DNA of 64,000 nucleotides. It comes from Planctomycetota bacterium (lineage in GTDB: Bacteria > Planctomycetota > Phycisphaerae > Phycisphaerales > Phycisphaeraceae). Positions within the stretch are counted from its first letter, which is position 1, and each line of letters opens with the position of its first letter. The notes below the pieces were generated by a model that was not told the DNA's origin, made no database searches, and saw only the letters and a list, made by a program, of their open reading frames with translations. The position numbers and the translations under genes are program-made. Below, one piece after another: positions 52,141 through 61,757 of the stretch. The stretch covers positions 1 to 64,000 of the forward strand of contig JAJRRC010000100.1 in the NCBI GenBank assembly GCA_024279865.1, given 5' to 3'.

Positions 52141-53673
52141 CTAGATTTTGATCTGTGGACGATCCGCTTCAGGCCAGTCGATGTGGAAATGCTCGCCACG
52201 GGGCTTGTCGGTTCGTTCATAGGTATGAGCGCCGAAGTAATCGCGTTGACCTTGAAGCAAGTTCGCAGGCAACCGGGCCGCTCGATAGCTATCGTAGTAG
52301 GCCAAAGCGCTCATAAAAGCAGGGCAAGCCACACCCGCTTCAGCTGCGATACTGATCACACGACGCCAATTGGCTTGGGCTTTATTCATTTGCTTCTTGA
52401 AATAAGGGTCCAATAGCAGGTTCGCCAGCTTGGGGTCACGGTCATAAGCGTCTGCGATTTTCTGGAGGAAGCGGGCTCGGATGATGCAGCCACCTCGCCA
52501 GATCATGGCAATCTTGCCGAAGTTGAGCTTCCAGTGGTATTGCTGTTGTGCTTGGGCCATCAATTGAAAGCCTTGAGCATAAGAGCAGATTTTTGAGCAG
52601 TACAACGCATCACGGATGGCCTCGACGAGTTCCGTGGGATCGCCCGCGTATTTGTACTTGGGTCCACGCAACTGTTTGCTCGCTGCGACACGTTCATCTT
52701 TCAATGCGCTGATGCATCGGGCGAAGACTGCTTCAGCAATGGTCGGGGCAGGGGTTCCCATATCCAGAGCGTTGACCGCGGTCCATTTGCCGGTGCCTTT
52801 TTGGCCGGCGGTGTCGAGGATTTGATCGACGATGAATTTGCGTTTGTTGGTGGGATCTTTTTGGCTGAGGATATCGGCGGTGATTTCGATGAGGAAGGAA
52901 TCGAGGTCTCCTTGGTTCCATTGGGTGGAGATTTCGCTCATTTGGCCTGATTTGAATTTGAGTAGTTGGCTCATGAGTTGGTAGGCTTCGCAGATGAGCT
53001 GCATGTCGCCGTACTCGATGCCGTTGTGAACCATTTTGACGTAGTGGCCCGCACCATCGGGGCCGATGTGTGCGGTGCAGGGTTGTCCACCTTTGGTGGT
53101 TTTGCCTGGGGTTTGGCTGTCAATGGGTTTACCGGTTTTGGGATCAACTTTGGAGGCAATGGCATTCCAGATGGGCTTGAGACTTTTCCAAGCTTTTTTC
53201 GAGCCGCCTGGCATGAGGGACGGGCCAAAGCGGGCACCGGTTTCGCCACCTGAGACACCTGATCCGATGAATTCGATGCCTTTGGCGGCAAGTTCTTTTT
53301 CACGCCGGATGGTATCGGTCCACAGGGAATTGCCGCCGTCGACGATGATGTCTTCTTTGTCCACCAATGGGATCAGTTGGTTGATGACGGCATCGGTCGC
53401 ATAGCCTGCTTGAACGAGAATGACAATTTTCCGTGGTCGTTTGATGGCCTTGACGAATTGCTTGAGCGTTTTGGTTCCGATGAGCCGTTCAAAGGAAGGT
53501 TCCTTTTCTTTTGCGTCCGCGAGGAACTGCTCTGTTTTCGCGGTGGTTCGGTTGTAGACCGCCACGTCAAAGCCGTGGTCAGCTATATTCAGCACCAGGT
53601 TTTGTCCCATGACAGCTAGTCCAATGAGTCCAATATCAGCTTGTTTCGCGGCAGTTGTTTTTTTCGTAGCCAT
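52141..53673 (-). CDS. gnd: 6-phosphogluconate dehydrogenase, decarboxylating
   Basis: Third step of the oxidative pentose phosphate pathway (6-phosphogluconate to ribulose-5-phosphate, NADP). 510 residues: N-terminal [21 protein letters not shown] with the dinucleotide loop and [49 protein letters not shown] with catalytic Lys/His/Asn, and C-terminal [21 protein letters not shown] short Lys/Thr-rich extension precedes the domain. Its upstream region is shared with the dehydrogenase gene at 57 kb. Confidence 0.96.
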   Translation of the reverse strand: MATKKTTAAKQADIGLIGLAVMGQNLVLNIADHGFDVAVYNRTTAKTEQFLADAKEKEPSFERLIGTKTLKQFVKAIKRPRKIVILVQAGYATDAVINQLIPLVDKEDIIVDGGNSLWTDTIRREKELAAKGIEFIGSGVSGGETGARFGPSLMPGGSKKAWKSLKPIWNAIASKVDPKTGKPIDSQTPGKTTKGGQPCTAHIGPDGAGHYVKMVHNGIEYGDMQLICEAYQLMSQLLKFKSGQMSEISTQWNQGDLDSFLIEITADILSQKDPTNKRKFIVDQILDTAGQKGTGKWTAVNALDMGTPAPTIAEAVFARCISALKDERVAASKQLRGPKYKYAGDPTELVEAIRDALYCSKICSYAQGFQLMAQAQQQYHWKLNFGKIAMIWRGGCIIRARFLQKIADAYDRDPKLANLLLDPYFKKQMNKAQANWRRVISIAAEAGVACPAFMSALAYYDSYRAARLPANLLQGQRDYFGAHTYERTDKPRGEHFHIDWPEADRPQIKI

Positions 53674-53716
53674 GTCTCTGTAAGCTCCAGCAGGGTGTTT
53701 GACAGGAATCGTACCG

Positions 53717-53776
53717 ATTCGAATTCGTGAAGTTGTTATTAAAGAGCAAGGATATCCCAGATCAGGCCGGATGCAA
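53717..53776 (-). promoter_or_regulatory. gnd promoter and leader, shared with the 57.9-kb gene
   Basis: Minus strand: TTGCAT (53776-53771), 16-bp spacer, TATCCT (53754-53749), then an AATAA-containing stretch and CGAATTCG palindrome (53719-53726) with CGGTACGAT. The same parts in the same order lie at 57890-57955. Confidence 0.6.
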
Positions 53777-53890
53777 GTTTAGGTCTATCGAATTGTTGTT
53801 ATACATGTATCATTGGTTTGCTTAAAATAAAAGAGGTACCCTTTGCGTCGAAGAGGGCTGGTTTTCTTTTTTTGACAGGAAATTTGAATC

Positions 53891-55015
53891 ATGAAATTAA
53901 AGTATGTGCTGGTGATGTTGGTGTTCTTTTCTTTGTCATGGGCTGCTGGGGCCTCAGAAGTCATTTCGCCTGACAAGGGCGTTGCAGACTCCAATGGGAA
54001 AATCATATGGTACGACGCCAAGCTCTTGCCTTTGTTTGGCAAAGGTTGGACCGAGACCGCATCTGATTACGACCGACTGCCCGCCAAAGCCAAAGAGATC
54101 GTACGCAAGCCCGTTTGGAGTCTGAGTCGTGATAGTGCAGGGATGTATGTACGTTTTTACACAAACGCCCGATCGGTCAAGATTCGATGGACGCTCACGA
54201 AGAAAAATCTCAGTATGCCTCACATGCCCGCCACGGGCGTGAGTGGCATTGATTTGTACACCCAAAACAAACAAGGCCAATGGCAGTACATTTGGAATTT
54301 TGCAGGTAAGCCCCGGGGATTGACCAATACCGCCACACTCTCGGCCCCGGCCATGACTCATGAGTTTTTGTTGTATTTACCTTTGTACAACGGGGTCGCT
54401 TCGCTTCAAATTGGGATTGCAAAAGATAAGTTTTTGAGGATGCCCACGCTAGCTCCCAGTGAAAAACAAAAGCCCATGGTGGTTTATGGCACATCAATTA
54501 CCCAGGGTGCTTGTGCCTCGCGGCCGGGGATGGCATGTTCTGCTTTGATCGGCCGCCATTTCAAGATGCCTGTGATCAACCTTGGTTTTTCAGGCAACGG
54601 ACGCATGGACCTTGAACTGGCTCCTTTACTCGCGGAGCTGGATGTTTCTCTTTACATTTTGGATAACCTTTGGAACATGCCTTTGAAAAGGGTCAAAGAG
54701 CATGCGGAGCCTTTCATTCGAGAGTTGCATCAACGCCGCCCTGAGGTGCCGATCCTGCTCGTCGAAGACATGAGCTTTCTGGGAATTCATCCCACTGCCA
54801 AAGGGAAAGTGTTGCGTGCTATTTTTAAAAAGCTCGTCGGTGAAGGTATGACAAACATTCACTTTCTGACCAATGAAGGAATGCTCGGCGACGACAGTGA
54901 TGGAACCGTGGACGGCCTACATCCCAACGATCTGGGCTTAAGGCGACAAGCAGATGTCTTTATCGCAAAGCTGTCAGAAATGATTGAGCAAGGCGACCTG
55001 AAAATTATCCCCTGA
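53891..55015 (+). CDS. Secreted SGNH-family esterase
   Basis: 374 residues with a signal peptide (cut near WAAGAS). A beta-rich N-terminal domain (~30-190) is followed by the SGNH hydrolase domain: block I VYGTSITQGACASRPG (Ser), LGFSGNGRMDLELAP (Gly/Asn), and DGTVDGLHPNDLGLRRQA (Asp/His). Family members are two-domain acetyl esterases on polysaccharides or glycoproteins. Divergent from gnd over 217 bp, in which an ATACATGTAT palindrome lies at 53801-53810. Confidence 0.85.
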   Translation: MKLKYVLVMLVFFSLSWAAGASEVISPDKGVADSNGKIIWYDAKLLPLFGKGWTETASDYDRLPAKAKEIVRKPVWSLSRDSAGMYVRFYTNARSVKIRWTLTKKNLSMPHMPATGVSGIDLYTQNKQGQWQYIWNFAGKPRGLTNTATLSAPAMTHEFLLYLPLYNGVASLQIGIAKDKFLRMPTLAPSEKQKPMVVYGTSITQGACASRPGMACSALIGRHFKMPVINLGFSGNGRMDLELAPLLAELDVSLYILDNLWNMPLKRVKEHAEPFIRELHQRRPEVPILLVEDMSFLGIHPTAKGKVLRAIFKKLVGEGMTNIHFLTNEGMLGDDSDGTVDGLHPNDLGLRRQADVFIAKLSEMIEQGDLKIIP

Positions 55016-55113
55016 GCCTTTTTATTTCTGACGGTGATGAGTTGATCAAAGCCGTCCTGCAAAAAAATGACGGAAGATAACCGTGCGTTTTGCGCTTGCT
55101 GTAGGCTTGAGGT

Positions 55114-56673
55114 TTAGTCTGTATGATTGATAGGTTGGGATGTCACGGGCTCGGTTCGCTCATATATACAAAATTGGCCCGAAGGAGAGTTCCAGAATTT
55201 GTGGTAGCCGGGGATTTGTTTGTCTGAAGCGTAGGTGACGACCCATCGTGGGTGATGTTCTTGGACTTGTTCGTTTGTCCAACGTCGTGGAATTTGCCGG
55301 TCTTGCAAGATGGACAACTGCAAGGTGAAATGATTTATTTTGCCTAGGCCTACGACTTGGCCTGTCTTGCCTTGGAGTTGTTGGGCGCAGGCTTTGGCAT
55401 CGGGCCATTGCTGATGGACGGCATCCACTTTGGGCATGTGGCGAATCCCGAGGCCCACTGCAATGGAGATATGTAAGAGACACAGGATCACAATGCCTGG
55501 GATGCGAAAGAGTTTCAAATCTCCTAGCAATAGCCAAACGCATAGCAAAATCACAGGCAACAGAGGCATTAAAAAACGTGTGCCGTCGTGAAACCGAGCG
55601 TAGCCAATGTGCAAGGCAAGATAAAAAGGCAGGGCCAATAGCCAGATGTCCAAATGCTTGCGAGCCAATTTCCACCACGCCCAAGCCAGTCCTGCAAACA
55701 CCGGTAAATACACCGCCATGCTCGCATGGAGCCACAAGCCTTGGCTGGAATAGACCTTGCCCATCCCCGGCACCGCCAAACGCCCAATGTCACTGATTCG
55801 TTTGCGGACCCCGTCAAGGAGCATTTCCCAAACGCTAACGGATTGAGGGACAAAACCATTGGCGTATGTGACCCCGCCCATGGCCTCGACGACGCGCGCT
55901 TCACGCAAGTAAAAACCAAGGACCGTCAAAACCGAAGGCAACACAATGCAGCAACCCATGGTCAAGGCACGCTTGAATGCAAGTTTGCCTTGCCACCATT
56001 GAAGTAAGAAAAAGATTCCCGCCCCCGCAGCCACCATCAGGCCAGCCGAACGAATGAAGCTGGCATACGCCAGTAAGAGCGAGCCAACGATCAAGCTCAT
56101 GTACTGGGTCGAAGTTTCCCCCGGCCCCCCCGGCCCCCCCCGCCCCCCCGGTTCCCCCGGTTCGGCTTGGCTTTTTTTAGGGTTCTTGGGGCGCAGACTG
56201 CTATGTAGGCAGTTGATTCCCCAGATGACAAAGGTGATAAATGAAGCTTCGGTGGTGGTGGGCCTCACATAAAGCCACGCACTGGCGTGGATGGCAGCGG
56301 CCCCGGCAATGAAGACGGCCGCATTGGGTGCGATTCGCTTGGCCCATGTATAAACGCCGAGCATGAACGCGACCATCATGGACCATTGAAACACCGAAAG
56401 CCAAAGCCAAGGTGTTTGACTGATCCAGAAGAAGGGACTGATCAAGATCGGATAGCCCGGCGAAGCAACCCATCGTGGTGATCCGCAATTGATGAGGCCG
56501 TTGCCCATGGCTAAATTTTTCGCCAAGGATAAATACGTCACCGCATCGGGCATGGGGCACCATTTGGCACTGATCTGTGCCAGAAGGATGAGGGTCCACA
56601 CCCACAGCCACCGGGTCGAAGTTGTTTGATGATTGACCAGTGAAAGGGCTGGTTTATCCGTTTGGATGGTCAT
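55114..56673 (-). CDS. Polytopic membrane glycosyltransferase (GT39/ArnT-like)
   Basis: 519 residues with about 10 hydrophobic segments. After the first helix, WCPMPDAVTYLSLAKNLAMGNGL has the Asp-containing first periplasmic loop of the GT-C fold. The C-terminal soluble part starts near residue 420. Uses a polyprenyl-phosphate sugar donor in related proteins; acceptor unknown. Residues ~170-185 (Gly/Pro/Glu/Arg) come from a G-rich repeat. ATG 56673 is preferred over TTG 56679; no clear Shine-Dalgarno. Confidence 0.75.
   Translation of the reverse strand: MTIQTDKPALSLVNHQTTSTRWLWVWTLILLAQISAKWCPMPDAVTYLSLAKNLAMGNGLINCGSPRWVASPGYPILISPFFWISQTPWLWLSVFQWSMMVAFMLGVYTWAKRIAPNAAVFIAGAAAIHASAWLYVRPTTTEASFITFVIWGINCLHSSLRPKNPKKSQAEPGEPGGRGGPGGPGETSTQYMSLIVGSLLLAYASFIRSAGLMVAAGAGIFFLLQWWQGKLAFKRALTMGCCIVLPSVLTVLGFYLREARVVEAMGGVTYANGFVPQSVSVWEMLLDGVRKRISDIGRLAVPGMGKVYSSQGLWLHASMAVYLPVFAGLAWAWWKLARKHLDIWLLALPFYLALHIGYARFHDGTRFLMPLLPVILLCVWLLLGDLKLFRIPGIVILCLLHISIAVGLGIRHMPKVDAVHQQWPDAKACAQQLQGKTGQVVGLGKINHFTLQLSILQDRQIPRRWTNEQVQEHHPRWVVTYASDKQIPGYHKFWNSPSGQFCIYERTEPVTSQPINHTD
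56116..56163 (-). repeat. G-rich repeat insert in the membrane glycosyltransferase
   Basis: On the sense (minus) strand: GAACCGGGGG repeated with AACC, then runs of 7, 8, 6 and 5 G separated by C or CC, ending GGAAAC. In frame; encodes collagen-like Gly-x-y repeats in a loop between helices. Confidence 0.75.
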
Positions 56674-56923
56674 GCGCAAAGATCTTTAAATGTATTTCCA
56701 TTGGACCAGCCTGTTCAAAATAAACTTGGCAATAGCAGGCTATACTCAAGGCGGTTACGGATTGAACATGGGTTGATGGCAATGGTTCCACACTGTAATT
56801 GTTATTCAGGGCAGCCACCGGTGGGGTACTGAGGCTGCTTCACACACAAATACATTATGACCATATTGGGGCGGTTTGCCCAATGGCGTTGAACCGCAGA
56901 CGTTGGCATCCGCGAGATTGCGA

Positions 56924-57888
56924 TTAAATTTCGTTGGCTTGAGCTAGGGGAGACTGGCCGTCGAGCATCAAGAGCAAGTTTTGCGTGGCCATGACGGCTT
57001 GTCGTTCGACGCTTTCAAAGGTGCGGCTACCGATATGTGGCGTGATGATAATGTTGTCCACCTCCTGGAAAGGATGGGGCGTTTTCATTGGTTCATATTC
57101 CAGCACGTCCGCAGCATATCCCAGTAGCTTGCCATCTTGACAGGCTTTGGCGACGTCGGCTTCATGGATCAATCCGCCACGGGAGCAGTTGACGACGATG
57201 GCATGGTCTTTCATCGTGGCGATGCGTGCTTTGTTGATGAAGTAGCGATTTTCATCGGTGAGATTCATGTGCAGGGTGAGGACGTCCGCTTGTTTGGCGA
57301 CTTGGTCTGCCGAGTCGATGCGTGTGATTTCATGTTGACGGGCAAAGGGTTCATCCCAGTAGATGTCATAGGCAACGACTTTCATGTCGAATGCTCGGGC
57401 ACGCTTGGCGACTTCTTTGCCGATGCGTCCGAGGCCGAGGATGCCCAGGGTTTTGCCTGCAAGCTCTCGGCCGGTGATTCGTTCCCAGTTGCCTTGCTTG
57501 ACGAGATTGATTTCTTGGTGGAAATTTTTCGCAAGGGCAATGATCAGGCCGATGGCATGCTCCGCCACGGTGGTGTGGTTGACGCCAGGGGTGAAGCAGA
57601 CGGGGATTTTACGTTTGGTGGCTGCGGGCACATCGACGCTGTCTAGGCCGATGCCGTATTTGCTAAGGACTTTAGTCGTGGGAGGGCAGCGTCCATGACC
57701 TTGGCGGTGATTTCGTCGTCGCCGTGAAGGATGGCATCGATGCCGCCGTCTGCGGTGACGAGTTGAATCATTTCACTTTCAGGTAGCGGTCCACGGCCTC
57801 GAATGACTTCGTGGCCGGATTGTTCTAGCAGTGCATGGTGCTTGCCTGGGGTGTCTTGATAGCTGGTGGTGGTCAATAAGATGCGCAT
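56924..57888 (-). pseudogene. D-2-hydroxyacid (phosphoglycerate-type) dehydrogenase, frameshifted
   Basis: Two frames together make one NAD-dependent dehydrogenase. The first (57888 to about 57643) begins MRILLTTTSY and ends ALPRLK then shifts to SLANTASA-stop. The other frame continues VLSKYGIGLDSVDVPAATKRK through TPGVNHTTVAEHAIGLIIA, LGILGLGRIGKEVAKRA and NCSRGGLIHEADV to 56924. A single missing base near 57671-57677 explains it. Catalytic Arg/Glu/His regions are all present downstream. It may be a true pseudogene, a sequencing error or, less likely, programmed frameshifting. Confidence 0.8.
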
Positions 57889-57889
57889 C

Positions 57890-57955
57890 GTACCGCTCCG
57901 AATTCGAAAAAGTGCATTATTGAATAAAGGATACCTTCGTCGAGCGGGTATGCAA
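57890..57955 (-). promoter_or_regulatory. Promoter and leader similar to that of gnd
   Basis: TTGCAT (57955-57950), 16-bp spacer, TATCCT (57933-57928), ATTATTGAATAA-like stretch, CGAATTCG (57899-57906) and CGGTACG directly before the ATG at 57888. Strongly similar to 53717-53776. Confidence 0.6.
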
Positions 57956-58198
57956 GTGCTTGCTTTGAGGCGAAGATGACTTATCTTTATAAAGATGTTA
58001 GAATTTTCAAGTAGCCAGTTTTGCATAAAGCGAGTATAAGGATACTATGATCTTTTAAGGATATGTGCCCGTCTGGTCCGATAAATGGGTAGCAGGCCAT
58101 CGTGTGATGGCTTGGGGCCAGCCGTTGGGATTGAGAATGCCCCAATGCAAGGCAAATATTTACCAAAGGGGTTGTTTCCCCGGAAAAGGAGTCCGCAA

Positions 58199-59581
58199 AT
58201 GTTTGGTGTGGAATGGAAAAAAGGGCTGGCCTCAATGGCCACACTGCTGGTCGTGATGGGTGTCACGGTTCCTGTGGTGCAAGCTCAAGAAGAAGAACAG
58301 GCTGCTCAGCCTGTTGGGTTAAATTTGAGTAGCATTTTTGAGTTGCCAGAAAATTTTGGCTGGCTCAGCGATCCCGAAGAAAAAGCCAACGATATTGTTG
58401 AAGCAATCGCTGGTGGTAAAGTTTCGGTGAATAATCGTTTGCGTATCGAGACCGTCGACCAGGGCGCTCGTCACGATGCGTTGGCTTTTACCAACCGTGT
58501 GCGTTTTGGTTATACCACCAAAGCTTACAACGGCATCTCTTTCATGGTTGAAGGTGAAAACCTCGCAGCCTTGATCAACGATTACTATGTCCCTCACGTG
58601 CCTCAGGGTAGCGCTGCTCGTTCAGTGGTTGCAGATCCCCGTGGTACAGAATTGAACCAGGCGTACGGCCGATATGAGTTCAAACGGGATAACTTGGTCG
58701 CAGACTTTAAGGGTGGTCGTCAGCGTATCAGCCTTGATGACCAACGTTTCATCGGTCCCGTTGGCTGGCGTCAACGTGAACAGACCATGGATGCAGTGAG
58801 CATCAAGTCCACCCTTGGAATTGATAACCTTGATGTATTCTATGCTTATGTCTGGTACGTCCAAGGCATCTTTGGCCCTCAGGGACACAGCGCTGCTGCC
58901 AACGGCAATCCGCTCGAATCCAACTCGCACCTGATCAATGCCAGCTACACCGTTCGTCCTGAACTGAAGCTCACTGGCTTTATCTACCTGTTGGACTTCA
59001 ACAACCGTGCCATTCAGTCCTCCAACACCTATGGCATTCGCGCCACAGGAAAAGTGAGCCTCGAAGAAATTATCGGCGAAGCATGGTCCAGCGCTTACGA
59101 ATTGACCTATGCCCACCAGACCGATGGCGGCTCCAACGGCGGCTCCAATGCCATTAGCTATGAAGCAAACTTCTTTGCAGTTGACGTGAAACTCGTTCAC
59201 AAAGAATACGGCTTTGCCGGCCTTGGCTATCAAAGCCTCGGCAGCGACAACGGCGTGATCGGTTTTCAAATGCCTTTGGGAACCAACCACGCATTCAACG
59301 GCTGGGCTGACATCTTCCTTGGCACACCTGCTGGTGGCCTTGAAGACGCTTATGTCTACATCGGTACCACCTTGCCTTGCAAAACCAAGGGCAAGCTCGT
59401 CTTCCATAAGTTCTATTCCTCCCGTGGCAATAGCGATCTTGGTTGGGAATTCGATGCTGTGGTCAGCAAAAAACTGTCCCGTAACTGGTCTGTCTTGAGC
59501 AAATTCGCTTACTATCAGAACAACGGTTCAGCTACGCTGGATACCACTAAATTCATCCTAGAAACAACCTTTAGTTTCTAG
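58199..59581 (+). CDS. Outer-membrane beta-barrel (porin/alginate-export-like)
   Basis: 460 residues. Signal peptide ending VVQAQ (~residue 30), then a beta-rich protein with alternating hydrophobic strands and C-terminal Phe (ETTFSF), the outer-membrane assembly signature. VNNRLRIETVDQ, LVADFKGGRQRISLDDQRFIG and LKLTGFIYLLDF are typical of the alginate_exp/OprD-like group. ATG 58199 follows AAGGAG by seven bases. Strong terminator downstream; probably a highly expressed single gene. Confidence 0.85.
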   Translation: MFGVEWKKGLASMATLLVVMGVTVPVVQAQEEEQAAQPVGLNLSSIFELPENFGWLSDPEEKANDIVEAIAGGKVSVNNRLRIETVDQGARHDALAFTNRVRFGYTTKAYNGISFMVEGENLAALINDYYVPHVPQGSAARSVVADPRGTELNQAYGRYEFKRDNLVADFKGGRQRISLDDQRFIGPVGWRQREQTMDAVSIKSTLGIDNLDVFYAYVWYVQGIFGPQGHSAAANGNPLESNSHLINASYTVRPELKLTGFIYLLDFNNRAIQSSNTYGIRATGKVSLEEIIGEAWSSAYELTYAHQTDGGSNGGSNAISYEANFFAVDVKLVHKEYGFAGLGYQSLGSDNGVIGFQMPLGTNHAFNGWADIFLGTPAGGLEDAYVYIGTTLPCKTKGKLVFHKFYSSRGNSDLGWEFDAVVSKKLSRNWSVLSKFAYYQNNGSATLDTTKFILETTFSF

Positions 59582-59610
59582 AACATTCACTTCAATGAAT
59601 GTGATAAATA

Positions 59611-59648
59611 AAAAGGGCTGCATCCCACACAGGGTGCAGCCCTTTTCC
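59611..59648 (+). terminator. Intrinsic terminator of the porin gene
   Basis: AAAAGGGCTGCA / TGCAGCCCTTTT 12-bp perfect stem with a 12-nt loop. Confidence 0.9.
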
Positions 59649-59689
59649 ATTGAAGGGGTGACCTTGCTATGCTAGGGGGTTAAGAAGTG

Positions 59690-59897
59690 GTCAGCCATCA
59701 GTTATCAGCTATCAGTAAGAGAGGGAAATCGGAAATGGTTTGCCAAGATGGACCCGGACATCGCTTCTCTTTCTGCCTATTTTCTGACTGACAGTTGATA
59801 ACTTAAAAAAAGAGTGTCTGAGCAAAGCCAAGCATGCCATTGCAATTCTCTCTCTGACTGATAGCTGATAACTGACAACTGATAACTTAAAAAAAAG
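59690..59897. repeat. Three heptamer arms between porin and SulP genes
   Basis: Forward arm 59690-59724 (GGTCAGCCATCAGTTATCAG, CTATCAGTAAGAGA), reverse arm 59764-59812 (TTCTCTTTCTG ... CTGACAGTTGATAACTTAAA) and another reverse arm 59846-59897 (TTCTCTCTCTGACTGATAGC, TGATAACTGACAACTGATAA, CTTAAAAAAAA). The last reverse arm ends 11 bp before the SulP start. Confidence 0.8.
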
Positions 59898-59907
59898 CGA
59901 TAGAACG

Positions 59908-61698
59908 TTGACCGATTTTGGAACTTTGATCAAAAAACCATTTGGCCCCATTTGCCAGACCCTCCAACGCACCAGCCCTACAACCCTCAAAGCTGATGCC
60001 ATGGCAGGATTGACCGTGGCGGTCGTGGCAACGCCTCAATCCATGGCATACGCGCTGGTCGCAGGCGTGCCCATGGAGTATGGCCTATACACCCTGATCA
60101 TCCAAAGCCTCATCGGCGCTCTATTCAACTCCCAACGCTATCTCTCCATCGGACCCATGATCACCCATAGCCTATTGGTCGCTTCCACCGTCACACGCAT
60201 GGTCCAGCCAGGCGATGAACAAATGTACCTTCAGCTCGTGGTCGGTCTGACCGTACTCAAAGGAATTATCCAGTTGGCCATGTCCATGGCCAAGCTCGGC
60301 AACCTCGTTCGCTATGTCAGTCAAAGTGTCATCGTCGGATTCGTCGCAGGGGCCGGTGTCTTAATTGCCGCAGGCCAGATGAACTGGCTCCTGGGCTTTT
60401 CAGTAGAACGATCCGCGTCGGATTGGCCAGGTCTCATCGGCAACCTCCAACGGTTAATACCTCATTTAGATGAAATACGGATTCATTCCATTTTGATGGG
60501 CATGCTTTGCCTGGGAATCGTGATAGGGGGGCGATGGCTCACGCGTCGAATCCCAGGCCCACTGATCGCCATTGCGGTTTGTGGCGGAATTGTCGCTGCC
60601 ATGGGGTGGACCGCAGAACAGTTGCCATTGATCAAAGAACTACCCTCGCCAGATCACCTGTGGTCACTGTTCCAAATTCCACAACTAAACAGCTATCAAA
60701 TCGAAAGACTTTTTGGCGGAGCTTTGGCCTTGAGCCTGCTGGGATTGATGGAAGTTTATTCCATCGGTAAAACCGTCGGCGACCCCACCGAAGAACCCGT
60801 CCAAGCCAACCGCGAATTGTTCAGCCAGGGCATGATCAATACCATCGCCAGTTTCTTTCAATGTATCCCCGGATCAGGCAGCTTCTCCCGCTCGGCGCTC
60901 AACCGTTTTGCCGGGGCTAAAACACCTCTCGCAGGCGCGTTCAACGGCCTGTTCGTGGCGGCCATCTTTTGCCTTTTGGCACCATGGGCCACCTATGTCC
61001 CCATGGCCTGCCTCGCAGCTATCCTCTTTGTCATTGCCTTTGGGTTGGTCGACTTTGCCTACTTTACTCGGGTCATGCGAAGCAATCGAGCTGATGCAGC
61101 CGTTTGTATCATTACCTTTTTAGCAACCCTCTTTGTCCCACTGTCCTATGCTGTGTTCGTGGGTATTTTCCTGAACTTGGCGCTGTACCTTCAACGTGCC
61201 AGTCAGTTGCATTTGGCGGAAATGGTCAGAACCAATGCGGGCCCATTTATCGAAAGACCCCTCCAGGAAAAGCAAGGCTCCCGCCGCGTTCTATTCCTCC
61301 AAGTCGAAGGCGACCTCTTCTTCGGCGTGGCAGATGAACTACGCGACCGACTGGCTCGTATCCAAAATGAACCCGGACGCGTGGTGATCTTTCGACTCAA
61401 ACGAACCCACTCCATCGACTCCACCGTCATGCAAGTGCTAGAGCACTTTACCAAGCAAATGCAGGCACGCGATGGACATGTCCTGCTCTGTGGCGTGAAG
61501 CCTTCACTTATGGAAGTCATCCGAAAATTCGGCTTGTTACAAACCATAGGCCCAAAAAATGTGTTCGAAACCAGCTTCGGCGTCTTTGCCAGTGCACAAC
61601 ATGCTCTCAATCGAGCCAAAGAACTTATCGGCGGCTCCATTGATGCCAGCGGCATTGCCGACCAAGATGATCTCGAAAGCTGGGCTTACGAAATTTGA
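59908..61698 (+). CDS. SulP-family anion transporter with STAS domain
   Basis: 596 residues. About 12 hydrophobic segments beginning LKADAMAGLTVAVVATPQSMAYALVAG, a SulP signature, with PGSGSFSRSALNRFAGAKTPLAG in the core. The C-terminal STAS domain (~470-570) includes VVIFRLKRTHSIDSTVMQVLEHF. Transports sulfate, bicarbonate or a similar anion. TTG 59908 is the only start giving the usual N-terminal length; no clear Shine-Dalgarno other than the A-rich end of the repeat. Confidence 0.88.
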   Translation: MTDFGTLIKKPFGPICQTLQRTSPTTLKADAMAGLTVAVVATPQSMAYALVAGVPMEYGLYTLIIQSLIGALFNSQRYLSIGPMITHSLLVASTVTRMVQPGDEQMYLQLVVGLTVLKGIIQLAMSMAKLGNLVRYVSQSVIVGFVAGAGVLIAAGQMNWLLGFSVERSASDWPGLIGNLQRLIPHLDEIRIHSILMGMLCLGIVIGGRWLTRRIPGPLIAIAVCGGIVAAMGWTAEQLPLIKELPSPDHLWSLFQIPQLNSYQIERLFGGALALSLLGLMEVYSIGKTVGDPTEEPVQANRELFSQGMINTIASFFQCIPGSGSFSRSALNRFAGAKTPLAGAFNGLFVAAIFCLLAPWATYVPMACLAAILFVIAFGLVDFAYFTRVMRSNRADAAVCIITFLATLFVPLSYAVFVGIFLNLALYLQRASQLHLAEMVRTNAGPFIERPLQEKQGSRRVLFLQVEGDLFFGVADELRDRLARIQNEPGRVVIFRLKRTHSIDSTVMQVLEHFTKQMQARDGHVLLCGVKPSLMEVIRKFGLLQTIGPKNVFETSFGVFASAQHALNRAKELIGGSIDASGIADQDDLESWAYEI

Positions 61699-61703
61699 CC
61701 CGC

Positions 61704-61709
61704 TATAAT
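61704..61709 (+). promoter_or_regulatory. Possible -10 of ispH
   Basis: Exact TATAAT 49 bp upstream of ispH. No convincing -35 at 16-18 bp. Confidence 0.3.
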
Positions 61710-61757
61710 AGTTGAAAATCCGCTGTCCGCTTTTAAAGTCAAAGGCTTTTGATTGCA

